A DNA stretch of 64,000 nt from NCBI RefSeq assembly GCF_016545825.1, contig NC_052612.1:42329738-42393737 (forward strand), in the 5' to 3' direction. A program made the position numbers and the translations under genes. Source of the stretch: Eucalyptus grandis. Its lineage: Eukaryota > Streptophyta > Magnoliopsida > Myrtales > Myrtaceae. This document shows positions 36,759 to 49,210 of this stretch, piece after piece (the stretch's first letter is position 1; each line of letters starts with the position of its first letter). The notes under the pieces are model-generated. The model was given only the letters and a program-made list of their open reading frames with translations. It made no database searches and was not told the DNA's origin.

Positions 36759-37429
36759 CACGCACCTTTCGGGACGGGGTGGAGTGCATCTTTTTTGGCC
36801 GTCTTTTATTCCGCTGCCAGTTATATAAGGTTATTAGAATGAGGACTATCCTCCCAAAAACTAAAATATGGACCCCAAGATTCACTGGAAGTTATGATTT
36901 TATGGAGTTAAGCACATTCGGTTAGTCAGACCGGGACTTACGCAGGTACGCTCACTATTCCTTGTCTTTTGACATACATATAAATAAATGAAACTACGTC
37001 GTCGAAAACCACACAATTATCTAATTCTCATGACTAAGAACGGTCCGATCTATTCAACTGATCCTAATATAACGTGGCTTCCACAGACACTGTACTGGAA
37101 TGAGTCAGGCGCGAAATTTTGCGTGCTCAAATGGTTCAGAATAAATTATAGTGCACTGCGTATTTCTCGTAACTCGTTGCAAGCTCAGAACTCTCTTCAT
37201 TAGATTGTCTCCCTGAGTTCGTCCCACTGCCCAAGTAGCGTCAACGTTGCGATGGGAAACGCTGAAATAAATACAGTTTATTTAATATTCCACGGTAGAG
37301 ATCACCGACATCTATGTGTACATGTTCAAATAGCTTTGGTGTATCCAATGGGAGCTCTACTAATTACTTGATCTTTAATTTGTATAAATACATGATTCGC
37401 GGGATCATTGTCCGAAAAGTCTTTGGCAG

Positions 37430-38010
37430 CTGATTCAATTATAAACTTTTTAATCGGGCTGATTTAGTTCTAAACCATTTGATGATTTTTTAATGTAGTT
37501 TTTCTAACCAATTTTGGCAAAAAATTGGTGACTTAGATACTAAACCGTCTTACCTGGTACGATTAGCATTGATGTGGATGGCTTTTACAATCTTTTAAAA
37601 AGAAAATTCTCCTTTTTTTCCTTTTCTTTTCCCTTTCTTTATGATTTCTTTTTTCCCCTATTTCCCTTCACTGGTTGCCGAGTCTTAGTGATGGCGTCAC
37701 GGCCTTGCTTAAATCAAGTAAGGCAAGAGTGTCACGGCTGCTGCCTTGGCCAGCGACCTCCATTGGTCATTGCCAAGGCCCTGGCAACAATTGGATGGAA
37801 ATGGCAAAAAGAGAAAAAGGAAAAAAAATAATAATAAATTCATGATATTTTCAAAATATTGCAAAAATTATCAACATTAGTGATTTTCAGCCAAGAATAG
37901 CCAGAAGGATTACATTGCAAGATTTTCTAATATTTTAGGGCTAAATTGATCAAATTGAATAGTTTATGACTGAATTGACCCATGTACACTACCGGATTTT
38001 ATAGCAACGG
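37430..38010. mobile_element. Degenerate inverted-repeat element (family 1 type)
   Basis: The left arm has 'gattcaattataaacttttt' and 'ccaattttggcaaaaaattgg'. The right arm has 'attttcagccaagaatagcc' and 'gaatagtttatgactgaatt', their approximate inverse. Between them are a T/C-rich stretch and a GC-rich core with 'gccttggcc' and 'gccaaggcc'. Ends are eroded and limits approximate. Confidence 0.5.
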
Positions 38011-39009
38011 ACTAGGCATACTGACCAAGAAAGGCACCAGGACGAAAGAAAGGTTTAGGACTTTTTGGATAAGAAAGTTGTCCAAAAAGTTCTCAACCTA
38101 TTTAATTCAGCCTTAAACATTTTGATTTTGCCAATTAAGTTTTAAGAATTTTCATAATTTGTTTCAAACAAAAAAGACATATTCTATATATACCATATTA
38201 TTCTATATATTCTAATTTTAGTTAACATAATATAACTAACTAAAAAAAAAAGCCAAATCAAATTCTATATTTTGAATTTGAAATTTTTTTGGATCAAATT
38301 GGAATAGATAATCTCTTAACCATCCCATCAAATAAGTGGAAGATTCATTAAATTGTGAAACGTTAACTATAATGTGATGCGGTTCCAATGTCAATAAAAA
38401 GTAACCCACCCAATGGTATTTAACATCCAGAAAACTGCCAAATAAAATGCGTCCCAAGCAGAAATATCACAAGTACTATGTCATCTAGACCATTGCAAGG
38501 AAAACTATAACTGAAAATCCTTTTTATTTGGCATTAACTTTGAACCACGTGTAGCTAAAGCACCTTTTATTAAGATCAACGTAGTTGTATGTAAACTTAA
38601 AGCAATCACATGATAAACCAAGAAAGTCTCCGGGACCAATTGTTAAGAGTAGTATCAAAAAACATATTGTGGGGTTGTCCTAAAGCGCTCATGGTATCAT
38701 TATGAATCTACAAACCAAAATTGTGAAAGCCTAGAAATATACATACACAATTGAGATGTGATATGATTGCGTCGCAATACCTAAGGACACGATCTAACGG
38801 ATCGTTGTATCAAGTAGTTGGATCATAATCTTTTACCTAAAAATAGCTATATTTGTGGCAGCACCAACTATGAGAAATTCGCCACCCTTTCTTTGCTATA
38901 GTTGATAATAATCATTTTTTGGACAATGCATACATAAAAAGCTTGTCTTGTAATTTTTTGAGTATTTACTAGTGGATTCACCAATTGAGTCTATCTGGCT
39001 AGTTTTAAT

Positions 39010-39710
39010 AAAAAAATCATGGACATAAATATGGCCGTCCTAAGCAGCATGGCCAGCGTTCACATAAATAATTTTTAATTTTTTTGAATTTTTTAATAAT
39101 TTTCTTTTCTTTTCTTTTCTTTCTTTTTGTTTGTTTCTTTTTTTGGTTCAAAGGGCCCTCAGCCACTAGTTGAGGGTTGGTGACCTTTGCCGACCATCGA
39201 CTGAGGGTCAGCAACCATAATTGACCCTTGGGCGGGAGCCGCCACACCCTAGCCTTCCCTTGCTATGGCTGACGAGGACCTAAGTGAGGATTGCCACACA
39301 CTTGTCTCGTAATATTTGGTAAGGGCTCATAAGCGCTCATTGGCTGCAATGAGGGCTTCGTGGCCCTCACCTAGGGGCCAGCAGGGGTTGCCGACCCCCG
39401 ACAAATGGCTAGCTAAGATTGCTGGCCCGTCGACCCTTTGAACCAAAAAAGGGAAAACCAAAAGAAAAAGAAAAAGAAAGAAGAAAAGAAAAGAAAAATG
39501 AAAAGAAAATCGAAAAGTTAATAAAATTTGCCAATGTCAAAGAGCTTATTGAATTGTCATTTTCGCTATTTCCGACCAAAATTATCCAAATAGATTCAAT
39601 TGGAAAAACTTGAAAAGGTTTTTGACTCAATTAACAAAAATAAAAGATTTGAGGCTAAATTAGTAAAATTGCAACATGTTTAAGATTTTTTGAACAATTT
39701 TCCCCATGAT
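39010..39710. mobile_element. Inverted-repeat element (family 1 type), left arm shortened
   Basis: A TTTTC-rich stretch followed by 'tttttttggttcaaagggcc' at about 39138 is mirrored by 'gaccctttgaaccaaaaaa' at about 39431, then AAAGAAAAG-rich DNA. The GC-rich core holds degenerate 'tgagggt', 'ggccctca' words. The right arm ends 'tttaagattttttgaacaattttcccc', as in other copies. The left arm lacks most of that segment. Confidence 0.6.
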
Positions 39711-39789
39711 TTGCTAATCCTTGTAAATGATAAAGAGAACTTATTCTTATGTAGTTGCACTTATAGATTAATATTCCAATTGTTAATGG

Positions 39790-40080
39790 AGTTTAGGGTG
39801 TGTTTGTTTTAGGAAAAATTTAAGATCTAGAAAATATTTTTTGAAAAATGATCGCTTGTATCGCTTAGAAAAATGAATGAATAAATAAATATTTTCATTA
39901 TCCATAAAAATAATTAATCATAAATCATTATTGACAATGACAATATTTATCGTTGACTAATTTTTTAAGCGATATAACCATTGTTTTTTTCAAATCTTAA
40001 GTTTTTAGCAAAATAACGAGAGCCTTAATAGCATTTTCCTTTTCATTTTTTTCTTGATTGTTATCTTTTTTCTGAATAAA
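39790..40080. mobile_element. Fragment of repeat family 2 (core absent)
   Basis: It begins 'gggtgtgtttgttttaggaaaa' and continues with 'ataattaatcataaatcattattgacaatg' and 'ttttttaagcgatata', in the same order as the left arm at 13771-13960. The GC-rich core and right arm are not seen. Confidence 0.5.
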
Positions 40081-43025
40081 ATTCCAATGTCTTCTCACAA
40101 CTCTTGCGATCAATGTTTAGGGTGTTTTAGTTTGAGTGAAAGAATTTTTTTTTCTACTCGTTAGTTTTCAAGACTCTTATTTGATTTACTGAAAATAATC
40201 AGTCAATGGAAAGATATTTATGGTGAAAGAAAATATGCATATTTAAAGTTAGGAAAATGAAGTCTCTAATCTGAAAAAGTGAAAAATATTTTTCTAAAAA
40301 ATAATTACATTTTTCTTTATTATGAAATAATCCTTGAAACATACACACCCTTTCAAGTTTGCATATTTCCATGTGTGCATATTTAAAAAAAGGCCCAAGC
40401 TCCTCTAATGCCTTCTCTTGTAAGATAATATATGATAGGATATTACTAATTAAAAGAGATGAATGTTTATCCAAACTCCAAAGAAAATTACATAAAAATT
40501 GGGGAAGCGATTGATTGAAACCCTAAAGGAGTTGTTACACAAAGTGGAAATCACGGGATAGGTCGAACCAGATAGAAAAAATTGCATACCAATTACAAAC
40601 ACATCACAATGGACAGACCGGCTTTCCCCATATATTACTTTGGTTCGAATTATAAATTCATTCGAGCACATGAAGTTGGCACAATATGTCTCAAAAAGAA
40701 GGGACGTATAACATGCCGTATAGATGCATGATTTTGCTAAATCTCACACATGTATGAAGTACAAAGACTGTCATTACCCATAACGCAAAATGGCGAAGCT
40801 AATGAAGACTCGTCTCTTGATTCAATCCTTTTCACTGTGAAACAACTCAAGTGCTCACCCATAAACGAAGCTTTACAGTTCAGGTTTAAGAAAACTTCCT
40901 TAGCACCATCAATCATTCCCTCCGACCTCTAGTCTTCAACTTACTGAGCTAGCCAACGAAAAGTAGACAAATCACTGAAATGGGTGCCAAAAATGAATAA
41001 CGACCAATGAGTAATCCGAAAGTAGGTGGAAAACCCACCTTCTCAGCATTGAACCAAATCATATATTTCCCTACCAACTACCAAGGAAAAAAGTACATTG
41101 AAAAACTATGTTACTGTACCAAGCAAACCCTTAATCGTGCAAAGGCCGATTCATCTATACCCGATAAAGAAATTCGAGTTGCAGATCCATGGGGTCACAT
41201 TGGGGAGGTACCATCTCTGTGTATCCTTTATTGCATACGTTTCCGACCCTCTTTTTTAGCGATAGACCCCCATCATTCCTCATTTTTCTCTTTTAGTATA
41301 ATACTTCATAGCTAGGTCCAAAAAGGATCAGCGGTACCTATCAACCCCCGCTTATATAATTTAAAACGTAAAGCTTAAATGTTAGTTTCAGTGTACTGAT
41401 CTACACCAGATACATTGCAATGCTTATGTTTCATTGTTTCTGATGCAAATGGCTTGTGCTTCAAGCCTAGCCTCGAATGACTATAAATAAATAATGTCAT
41501 ATGCCAGGCAATAAATAACCTAACCTTCTAGGGAAAGTGCAAAACCAGCAAGAAAATGGGTGCTATAGAAAGCCTTTAATCGTACGCAGGGGAAAGCTTC
41601 AACCACCGTTATGAATAATGTCAAAATTAAAACCCACATACAGGCCCTATCCTTCCCCACAATCCACACAGGGGAATCCACCAAGCAATTCATGCCAGCA
41701 TTTATATAAACTATGCTGCAAAATGAAGACCAAGCACCATAAATCAAGGGTACCCCTTCTTTTCTTGAATAAACATGAATTAAGGGGACTTAAACGGTGC
41801 CAAAGAGAGAAGACCCGATACGGGAAAAAAATGAGAACGCCTCGATTAGGTTTTCTCTGCTGAGTAGTAGAGTAAAAGCCCATCAACGAAAGATTATCTA
41901 GCGCTGAGAGGTCTACTTTCTACAGCTATGAAAGTATGGGTACGTACGAAACATGAAGCTTCTTTTTACATTATTATGTCTTTTACCTTTTGACCTGCAA
42001 AACCGCCAAAAACGAAGCAAGAACAATGGCGTTGCTTAGTCCACCAATACCTATGACTTTGAGCAAAGTATACAGATGAATCTGTCGCCCATAGTTATAG
42101 CAATTCTTCAAATTCAAGGCATGCCACCACGTGTCCATTTGTCAGATTTTCTTTCTACTTTTCGCTGATATTAACGCCAAAATGGCAAAAAGAAAGTTTT
42201 TAAGAGGCGGAAAACCAACCCCACTTGCTGGGTCCGACCTCGTGCGTTCCGTCTCTTCTTCTGATCGATTCTTCTTCTTCGACCAATGACCTTGTACTAA
42301 TCGATTTGTTCCTTTCTTATGGGTCTTTATTAGTTTCGTTCATTTTTCCCTTTCTGATTTTATCTTTCTGTAATCTTAATCCATGTTTGCCAATTGATGT
42401 GTTCTCAGATATTGTTGCTCCAAGGCACGCCAGTGCTCATTCTTGGCGTGAAAGTGGAGGAACTCGAGAGGTTTTTTTTTTTTTTTCGCGTTTCGCGTCT
42501 CTTTTTGATTTAGAGTGTGGAAGAAAGAAAAACTCATATATTCTCTCAATGAAAAGCAAAGAAAGAAGATCCTAGAATGCATCGATCCATCGTAGACCCT
42601 AAATTTCCTCGCAGAATGATTTCCCACTATCAGCAAAACAAAAACCCTTAAAAGAAACCCCCTTCGTAATTTTCGCAAAAACTGTTAGTTTTTCCAAGTA
42701 AGAAAGGGAACTTTCAGTTTGATGCACATATCTGATGAACGTTTTTCAATAAAAGATTCAAATACTTGAACATCTTGAAACTAAAAAATGCATGCATCCC
42801 CCAGATCTTTCAACCCCCAGCACTCAAACAGGGAAGATATCGAAAGAAAAGCTCTAAACAAATTGATAATTCTAGAATATTTTGTGTCTCTGTCATGACT
42901 GATTACTACATACCGACATGCATGTACAGTACAATCTTACCATACCAAAATTTCACCATCTAATTAAACAAACCTTACACAAAAACTCGATCGCTGCCGT
43001 GGCTGTCATCGTCATCGTCTCGAGC

Positions 43026-43217
43026 TCAAGCAGTTGCCAAAGGAACGTTCAGATCTCGGGCCGGCGAGAAGGCGAGCATAATGAGGAGGGACATGATCAG
43101 GACTGGCACGAAGAGGAGCATCAGCGGCGGTGGGGGCAGCGGCGGCAACACCAGCGGAAGCACCAGCAGCAGAAGAGTGAACAAGGCCAGGATGATGATC
43201 ATCGACCTCATTAACAT
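43026..43217 (-). CDS. ARGOS/OSR-type organ-size-related peptide (63 aa)
   Basis: The protein has the OSR domain signature: a hydrophobic segment, then the proline-rich hinge LPLVLPPLPPPPLMLLFVP, then a second hydrophobic segment ending MLAFSPARD. ARGOS, ARL and OSR proteins share this helix-hinge-helix fold, sit in the ER membrane, promote organ growth and damp ethylene signalling. At 63 aa it is shorter than ARGOS (about 106 aa) and closer to the short OSR types. The frame is open only nine codons further upstream before a stop, with no other ATG, so the start at 43217 is forced. A TATA box lies at 43493-43503 (minus strand), giving a leader of about 250 nt that is rich in CT and CCTC. The gene is intronless. 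A second frame open on the same strand (43012-43233) is a shadow. Confidence 0.85.
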   Translation of the reverse strand: MLMRSMIIILALFTLLLLVLPLVLPPLPPPPLMLLFVPVLIMSLLIMLAFSPARDLNVPLATA

Positions 43218-43492
43218 GTGGCCCGCTGTGCATGAAGCTATATCTTATAACCTCTGGTGATGGGTACGAAGCAACTATCGATAATCACTCGATCATCACT
43301 GGATTGTAGATATCTCCTCCTGGATATAAGATCATCTATGTGACGCCGCATGGTCCAACCATTGCTGCGTTCACATTGAAGCCTCCCCTAAGACCCTCTG
43401 GGAAACTCTCCCAGAAAGAGAGAGGGAGAGAGGGAGAGGGGGTGCGTGTGTGGTCAGTCAACAAAGGAGATTGAAAAGTTGTTGAAGAGAGG

Positions 43493-43503
43493 TTTATATA
43501 TAC
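43493..43503 (-). promoter_or_regulatory. TATA box of the OSR-type gene
   Basis: Read on the minus strand the sequence is GTATATATAAACC, a near-ideal plant TATA box. Transcription would start about 30 bp further on, near 43465, well upstream of the ATG at 43217. Confidence 0.6.
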
Positions 43504-44031
43504 ACGCACACAGCCTAGCAGGAGAGAATAAATACGATAAGAAGAGAGAATTCCGTCTGCTTTTTAATTTTTTTTTCCTCCAGATAAGGGATGTGACCCG
43601 GTTCGGATCAGGGTCGGACCAATTGAAACTTTGAGGATTATAATAAATTCAAATTTTAGCTAAAGGAACGAACATTTTAATGGAAGGAAGACGATCACCG
43701 TAGATGAAAAACGTGCGTGCTTCATAATCTTTATTTCATCCGGTTGCGTCATAAATGCCATCTTTATGAAAGAGAGAGGGGGGGGAATATTGTGGAAAAT
43801 TTTAAAAAGGAGAGAGAAATGAGGGAGGGCCAGTGAAAGGGACAGCCCGGTGGGGATGGGGACAGAGGAAAGGGGGGATGAACGAGAAGGGCAAGAATGG
43901 AAACGTCTAATGACTAGGTCTTGTTACAAGAAACCAACACTGGACTTGTCCTTGTCGACGCCAGTCGTCTTCGCCGGACTCAATCCTCCATGATTTTTGA
44001 TGTTGGTGTCTCGGTTCACCCAACCCTAACG

Positions 44032-44039
44032 TATATATA
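44032..44039 (+). promoter_or_regulatory. TATA box facing right, divergent to the OSR gene
   Basis: TATATATA is preceded by 'caaccctaacg' and followed about 60 bp later by a GAGA-rich leader and an ATG at 44100. It lies about 530 bp from the OSR TATA box and points the opposite way, so the pair would form a divergent promoter. Confidence 0.45.
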
Positions 44040-44099
44040 CACAGCGCAACGCCCCACATCACACATCATAAGGCAGGAGAAGAGAGAGAGAGAGAGGGA

Positions 44100-44270
44100 A
44101 TGGGCCAATCGTCGATATCACCATTGATTGCTCTCTCATTAAATGTCGATGCTCATCCGGGGGCTTTGCGTGCTCCCCCCTTTCGATCGGACGTCGTCAT
44201 GGTCTTGCCCATTTCGGGAAGCTTCGAAAGCATCCCCACCACCACTCTCCTCCCATTCTTGTTTTCTTGA
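44100..44270 (+). CDS. Tentative small ORF (56 aa) behind a good TATA box
   Basis: The frame starts MGQSSISPLIALSLNVDAHP and ends LLPFLFS before TGA at 44268-44270. It resembles no family I know. In its favour, a TATA box (44032-44039) and a GA-rich leader sit at the expected distance, the first ATG after the inferred start site opens the frame, and MG at the N-terminus could allow myristoylation. Against it, the frame is short, there are no recognisable motifs, and the TATA box may serve a non-coding transcript. Treat it as hypothetical. Confidence 0.25.
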   Translation: MGQSSISPLIALSLNVDAHPGALRAPPFRSDVVMVLPISGSFESIPTTTLLPFLFS

Positions 44271-47200
44271 CTTCTAAGCCTCTCGAGTGTTCGGTTGGGA
44301 TCGAGTGGTGGTGAAAAGGATTTCGCGTGTCAACGTGAGTGGGGAGTTTTCCCGGGCTCGGTTCCTAATCAATCATGTAACCTCTTGGAGCCATACAATG
44401 AGGAAGAAATGCATCACGACTTTCGTAGTCCCTACGTATAGATGGCCAACCTAACAAAGATGGTGCTGTTTTTCCTTTGATGTGAAACCAAAACTTATCC
44501 ATGACCTACGCTTAACACACGATCTGCACCCGGCCTTTCTGTATACGACTCTTGCCGCTTTCCTCGGCCAATACGCTACTTCCCTCTGAGCTTCAGCCTT
44601 TTTTGTTCTTACGAGACTCCTTGTCGTCGAACGTCATGGTCGCAAGAACGACCGTACGTGGTTCCCGAATGTCCAAGGCCCTCGATCGACAACAATAAAG
44701 CCCTTGATTTTGTGAAGTCGTTCTGATTTGGAAAGAAAATATACACGAATCTACGACAGTTCGTGATGGCCTAACAACAATACAACCAGAAACGGAACCA
44801 ATTACCTTGGAAGAATTATGTCCGAAATGGAAATTCAAGCCTTGGAGTCTAAAGAGGAACCCCTATAACCGAGAAAAGGGCATTTAACAAATGGTGGGCC
44901 ACGCAAACTTCTTCGTCCTTCCTTCTCAACTCCCTTGACAAGGTGCAAGGCGGCTGAGTACATGCTTTCGCTTGCGCATTTTACGCTTCTTAATCTACCA
45001 TATTCTCTTGCTAAAATAAAAAATAAAAAAAATCTACCATATTCTCGACCAGGAAATGGCGTAGGACCAATATTATAACAAACAAGTCATTTTCAGATGA
45101 CTTAACGCGTGAGGAAGTTACCTAACAACAGGAAAGTGTGCGCAGATGCGTGGAACCTTGCATGCATCGAATTCCATTAACTTATAATACATAGTCGATC
45201 CTCCAACTATTCTGGTCTTATTAATATTGGAAAGTCAAGGAGGTTTCACAGTAATTATCAAGATGCCCAAATCGCCAAATTGATTGGAATTGACTGGGCA
45301 GAAAACTATTTCCATCAGTCATTCCAAGCTCAACTTTGTTTTGGCCTATCTTGTCCCGTACTAATTGGTTGGCTGGAGCTCAGGTTGGGAATGGGAACCT
45401 GTTATACCGGCCTTTTGTCTTTTGCAATGATGCTGAAGATAACGATGTCCTTTGGACATTGGGAGACGGATTAGGTCAAAAAGATTGAGATGGTTCATTG
45501 AATGCTCGGAATGTTTCCACATGGAAAAGCTGATCATTATCCAGTTAATTAAGAGAGCATAATATGGCGGAAAGCCTAAAGTCGATATTTTTTTTACGGA
45601 AAAATCAATGGCTGAAATCAAATCCCAGCATTTGAATTGCTTATGAGTCAATGAAAATAATTATTTTTAAGTTAGGCAAATGAATTTCTCTTTCGAAAAG
45701 AAAAAATCATTGCCCTCAACGCTTGGGCCCCAATCTCTCGAGACTGGGCCTAAGACCTCGACACCCTCATTCGAGTCCCAAACAACTAGTTTCGGAACAC
45801 CAGTGCTCATGTTTAAGCCCCCAGTGGCCATGCACAAGTCTTCGGTACCCATACCTAGAAACTTGGAGGTCAAGCCCAACTACCGGCTCCGACGTCCAAG
45901 ACCCTTGAGGTTGAGCTTGAGTCCCCAACACCCAAGCGTGGATCCCTCAGGTTAGGATTGGAACCCCAACGCCTGTGCTTAGGTCTTCGCCATACTGGGC
46001 TCTAGATTTGGGGTCTCGTGTTCTCTTTTTCCCGACCCCAAAGCCCCAATGCTCTTGTCTAGGTCCCTAGTGCTTGAGCCTAAAACCCCAACGGCCACAC
46101 TCAGGACCCTGCAGCCGATTCCGTGATGCCTAAACATGGGACCTATATGTATTTGATACTTTTTCCTCAAAAATGTGTTTGATAACAAATATTAGACAAT
46201 GGCCTCCATAATATTTGTACAAATATCAAACCATGGAAATGGTTGTCCTTCGAAATAAGTTCATTTGAACAAATTTCCAGCAAATTCCATTTTCTGTGAA
46301 ATAAACCAAGCTTTAATCAACAAAAACGAAGATTGGATGCGAGTATTTTGGTTGAAAGTGATATGTTAATTATCTTTGGTTGAATAGTATTATGACTTGT
46401 GCAAGCACGGGCTTGTTTCGAAACCTATGAATGTAGATCCAACATTGATTTCATGCATTGAACATCATTTCAATAAATTTCGGTGAATTACGAAAAACAG
46501 AATGATTATAAATGTAAAAGAATTACTTTTCTCAAATAAGGACGGAAGATTTCTACCGTAGTTGATCTATCATACATTTGCTTACGTCAAATTTACAGTA
46601 TGCTGTATACTTTCTAACTTTTCAGGTGTTAATGGAAAATATTCACCATTATGTGTATGTGTGTGTTTATACATATGATTATTTGCTTAAAATTTGGTTG
46701 GATTTATTAGTGTAAACTATTTTTGGTTGATTTTTGCTAGGACTAATAATCATATTAATCGTTTAAAAGTCACCTTACATTATGCCTTAGAACTTTGTAT
46801 TTATATTGAGGGGAAATCAACAGAGATTCTAGTTTGACTACAAATGGGCATGCAAGCATTTACAAATATTATCACATAGAGTTATGTTGTCCTGATTGAA
46901 GATTATTGAAGTGACGAATTTCTTGAATTTAAAAAGCGCATGGGACAGAAAAAATGGTTGAAGTCGCCATTTTTTTATTATTATTAGACATAGTTAGAGG
47001 AATCCGCCTGATCACTGTTATGGGATTAGTGGTATTAAGTGAGATATAAAATGTACAGGAAATTGTTTCTCACGCAAATGTATCAAAACCCTACCAAGAC
47101 CCACCCTCTCTCTCTCTCTGTCTCTTCAATTCCAGAACCGCCACAGCTCAATTGCGGCCGCCATACCTCCGCCGAGGGCCTCCTCAACACTCCTTCCCCC

Positions 47201-47540
47201 TCTCTTTCTCTGCAAGAACCGTAAGTTGTCTGAGGCACTGACCAAACCCAGGATACTTAGCTTGGCGCGCATCTAGACTCGAGCTCCTCCTCCGCCATCT
47301 GCTGCTGCAGGAGCTCGACTGGTACGACGCCATTGGCGATCGATGGCGCCTGCGTCAACGAAGAGGAGAAAGAAACCGCTGCTGTTGGCGGATGTAACCT
47401 GCTGGAAGCGTCACTGGAGAGAACTGTTCAACGCCGACGGGCGACGAGAGTGACTCGTATAGCAGTCGGAGGAGAGAGAGAGAGAGAGCTGGGGCTGATG
47501 GTGATGGGTGTTAGGTTCTTTGGGTGCTTACTTTGGACAT
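44271..47540. other. Intergenic region
   Basis: No gene is supported. A family 2 element remnant occupies 45560-46315. A leader-like stretch at 47095-47225 has a CT run, and the stretch around 47330-47520 is GC-rich with a GA run near 47470-47488. Neither gives a recognisable protein. Confidence 0.45.
45560..46315. mobile_element. Repeat family 2 element, right end intact, GC-rich core
   Basis: The right end (ccattttctgtgaaataaacc) matches the right end of the element at 13764-14620 (tctgcgaaataaacaaaatc). The core at about 45720-46130 is made of degenerate units such as 'ccccaacgcc', 'ctcaggtc', 'gcttgagcct' and 'cctagtgctt', similar in style to the core at 14160-14470 read in the opposite orientation. 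The left end is not clear. Confidence 0.5.
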
Positions 47541-48318
47541 AGAATTACATACCTAATGGGAACATTATTTTAAATAAGAACCTAAAGTAATCAAATTATT
47601 TTAAATAAAGGTATGAAGTGGCTAAATCGTCACAAATAAGGGCATTTAGCCGGTGGTGACTTTTCCGGCAATTGGAGAAGAGGTATTTTGGTTAAAAAAT
47701 TGTCACTATATTTTTAATTTTTTAATTTTTTATACTTTTTTATTATTTTCTTTTTTCCTCTACCCTTTCCTCGACAGGCCGTTGATGGCTGGTGGAGGTT
47801 GCCCTCATTTGGCTCGGATGAGGGCAACCCTCGTCGGCGTCGGGCGAGGCGTCAGGCAGGACAGCCTCGCTCAACACTGCCGAGGGCTGCCCTTGCCCGA
47901 TGAGGGCCACCCTTGCCCTCCCCAGTCCAGTAAGCTCTCTTCCGCAAGTCCTTACCTCTAGTTAGCCAAGGTCGTTAGCCTTCCCCCAAGCGCCGACAAC
48001 CCCGTCAGCCATCATCACTGCCCCATCGATGAGAGGGCAATGACCATAGGCAGAAGGGAGCCTCCCGCCTGTGTTTCTTTCTTTCTTTTTCTTTTTTCTT
48101 TTTAGTTTTTAGTTTATTTTTTTAAAGAAAAAAATTAAAAAGACAAAATTGCTTTCACATTTAGTGAGTTTAAGCCTTTCTTTGGAACTAATATATACAC
48201 TTCAGACTCTTATGTAAGAAAATAAGGACACTAGACCCTTATTTGAAATAATGTCCACTTCGAATTATTATTTGAGAAAATGATGGTACTTTAAACGTTT
48301 ATTTGGAATTTTCCCTTA
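47541..48318. mobile_element. Inverted-repeat element with GC-rich core (distinct ends)
   Basis: The left arm (gggaacattattttaaataag, then 'aaataaaggtatgaagtg') is an imperfect inverse of the right arm (cacttcagac, 'acccttatttgaaataatgtcc', then 'gtttatttggaattttccc'). The core at about 47770-48070 is GC-rich with repeated 'gagggcaaccctcg', 'gagggctgcccttgcccgatgagggc' style words. A T/C-rich stretch flanks the core on both sides. There is no coding capacity. Confidence 0.55.
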
Positions 48319-49009
48319 ATGTTATGGAATTCATGTCCAAACCTCAACACGACAACTTTATTAATTTTGTCTTGTTCTTGAAACCCAAACACGATACTTT
48401 TACTAAATGGGACATGACACTTTTTATATATTCACAATTTAATCTATTGTAAAAAAAATGTACTTCATATCACGTTGACATATATAATATGTTGGCCTAT
48501 TTAATTCAACGTGTCTAAGACTATCATGTATAATCGGGGTACAAGGGTGAAACCGTGAACGATGCGCTTATTACTTACGTATAAACATATTAATCCATTT
48601 GCAACATTAACATACTTAAATTTATTAGAATGCATTGTACTATCACAAGGAAATAGAGAGTAAAAGTGAGAAAAGGAAATCAAAACACAAGGCTCTATCC
48701 CGATTGATCCACAGAGTAGGACTTTATCCAGTAGGGAATTTCACTATAATTAACACGCCTCGCCTCTTTATTACATCTAACAGAAAAATATTATGTAAAC
48801 CCAACAACTATTTATGGGCACGTGCCCAAACTACCATTAAAATATGGGCCCAAACTATAAAAGCCTTCTCGCAATTTGGGTGTATTGTCCCCGCAACCCC
48901 CACCTCAAAGTAGGATCCTCGGGCCATCTTGTTAATAGGGAATATGAATTATACTCACAAAACTCACTCACACCCGATGTATATGTGGAACTATGCAAGC
49001 AACAAGCAC

Positions 49010-49210
49010 ACAAAATAATGATAATTGTCCAAAAAGTCTTAAATTTAATGTAAGACAATCAATTTAGTCCTAAACTTTTTATTTTACTAATTTAGTCTTA
49101 AAATATAGTCTGCCAACTAAGGACTATATTGGTTAATTGTCAAAAAGTTAAGGCCTAAATTGTTATAATAGAAAATTTTAATATTTTTTTGACAATTTTC
49201 TCCAAAATTG
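49010..49210. mobile_element. Short family 1-like inverted-repeat element without core
   Basis: 'aattgtccaaaaagtcttaaa' on the left is mirrored by 'tttttgacaattttctcc' on the right. 'tagtcctaaacttttt' on the left is mirrored by 'caaaaagttaaggcctaaat' on the right. This looks like the outer arms of the family joined without the GC-rich core. Confidence 0.5.

Larger units (their letters stand above)
36145..42900. other. Intergenic region with element remnants
   Basis: No gene could be supported. It holds a short tandem duplication (36638-36758), inverted-repeat elements (about 37430-38010 and 39010-39710) and a family 2 fragment (39790-40080). About 38040-39000 and 40100-42100 are AT-rich with nothing recognisable. 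About 42120-42480 looks like a leader (a CACGTG G-box at about 42129, then a TTCTTC-rich stretch), but no convincing coding exon follows. Confidence 0.5.

Noticed and set aside
41007..41315. 102-codon plus-strand frame
   Set aside because: It has no recognisable domain, its composition is like the surrounding non-coding DNA, and no promoter or splice signals agree with it.
42225..42575. 116-codon plus-strand frame after a G-box and TTCTTC-rich leader
   Set aside because: The promoter-like context is suggestive, but the protein is low-complexity and runs through a poly(T) tract. No family was recognised.
43012..43233. 73-codon frame overlapping the OSR gene on the same strand
   Set aside because: It is a frame-shifted shadow of the OSR coding region. 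Its Ala/His-rich product resembles no family, whereas the other frame has the full OSR signature.
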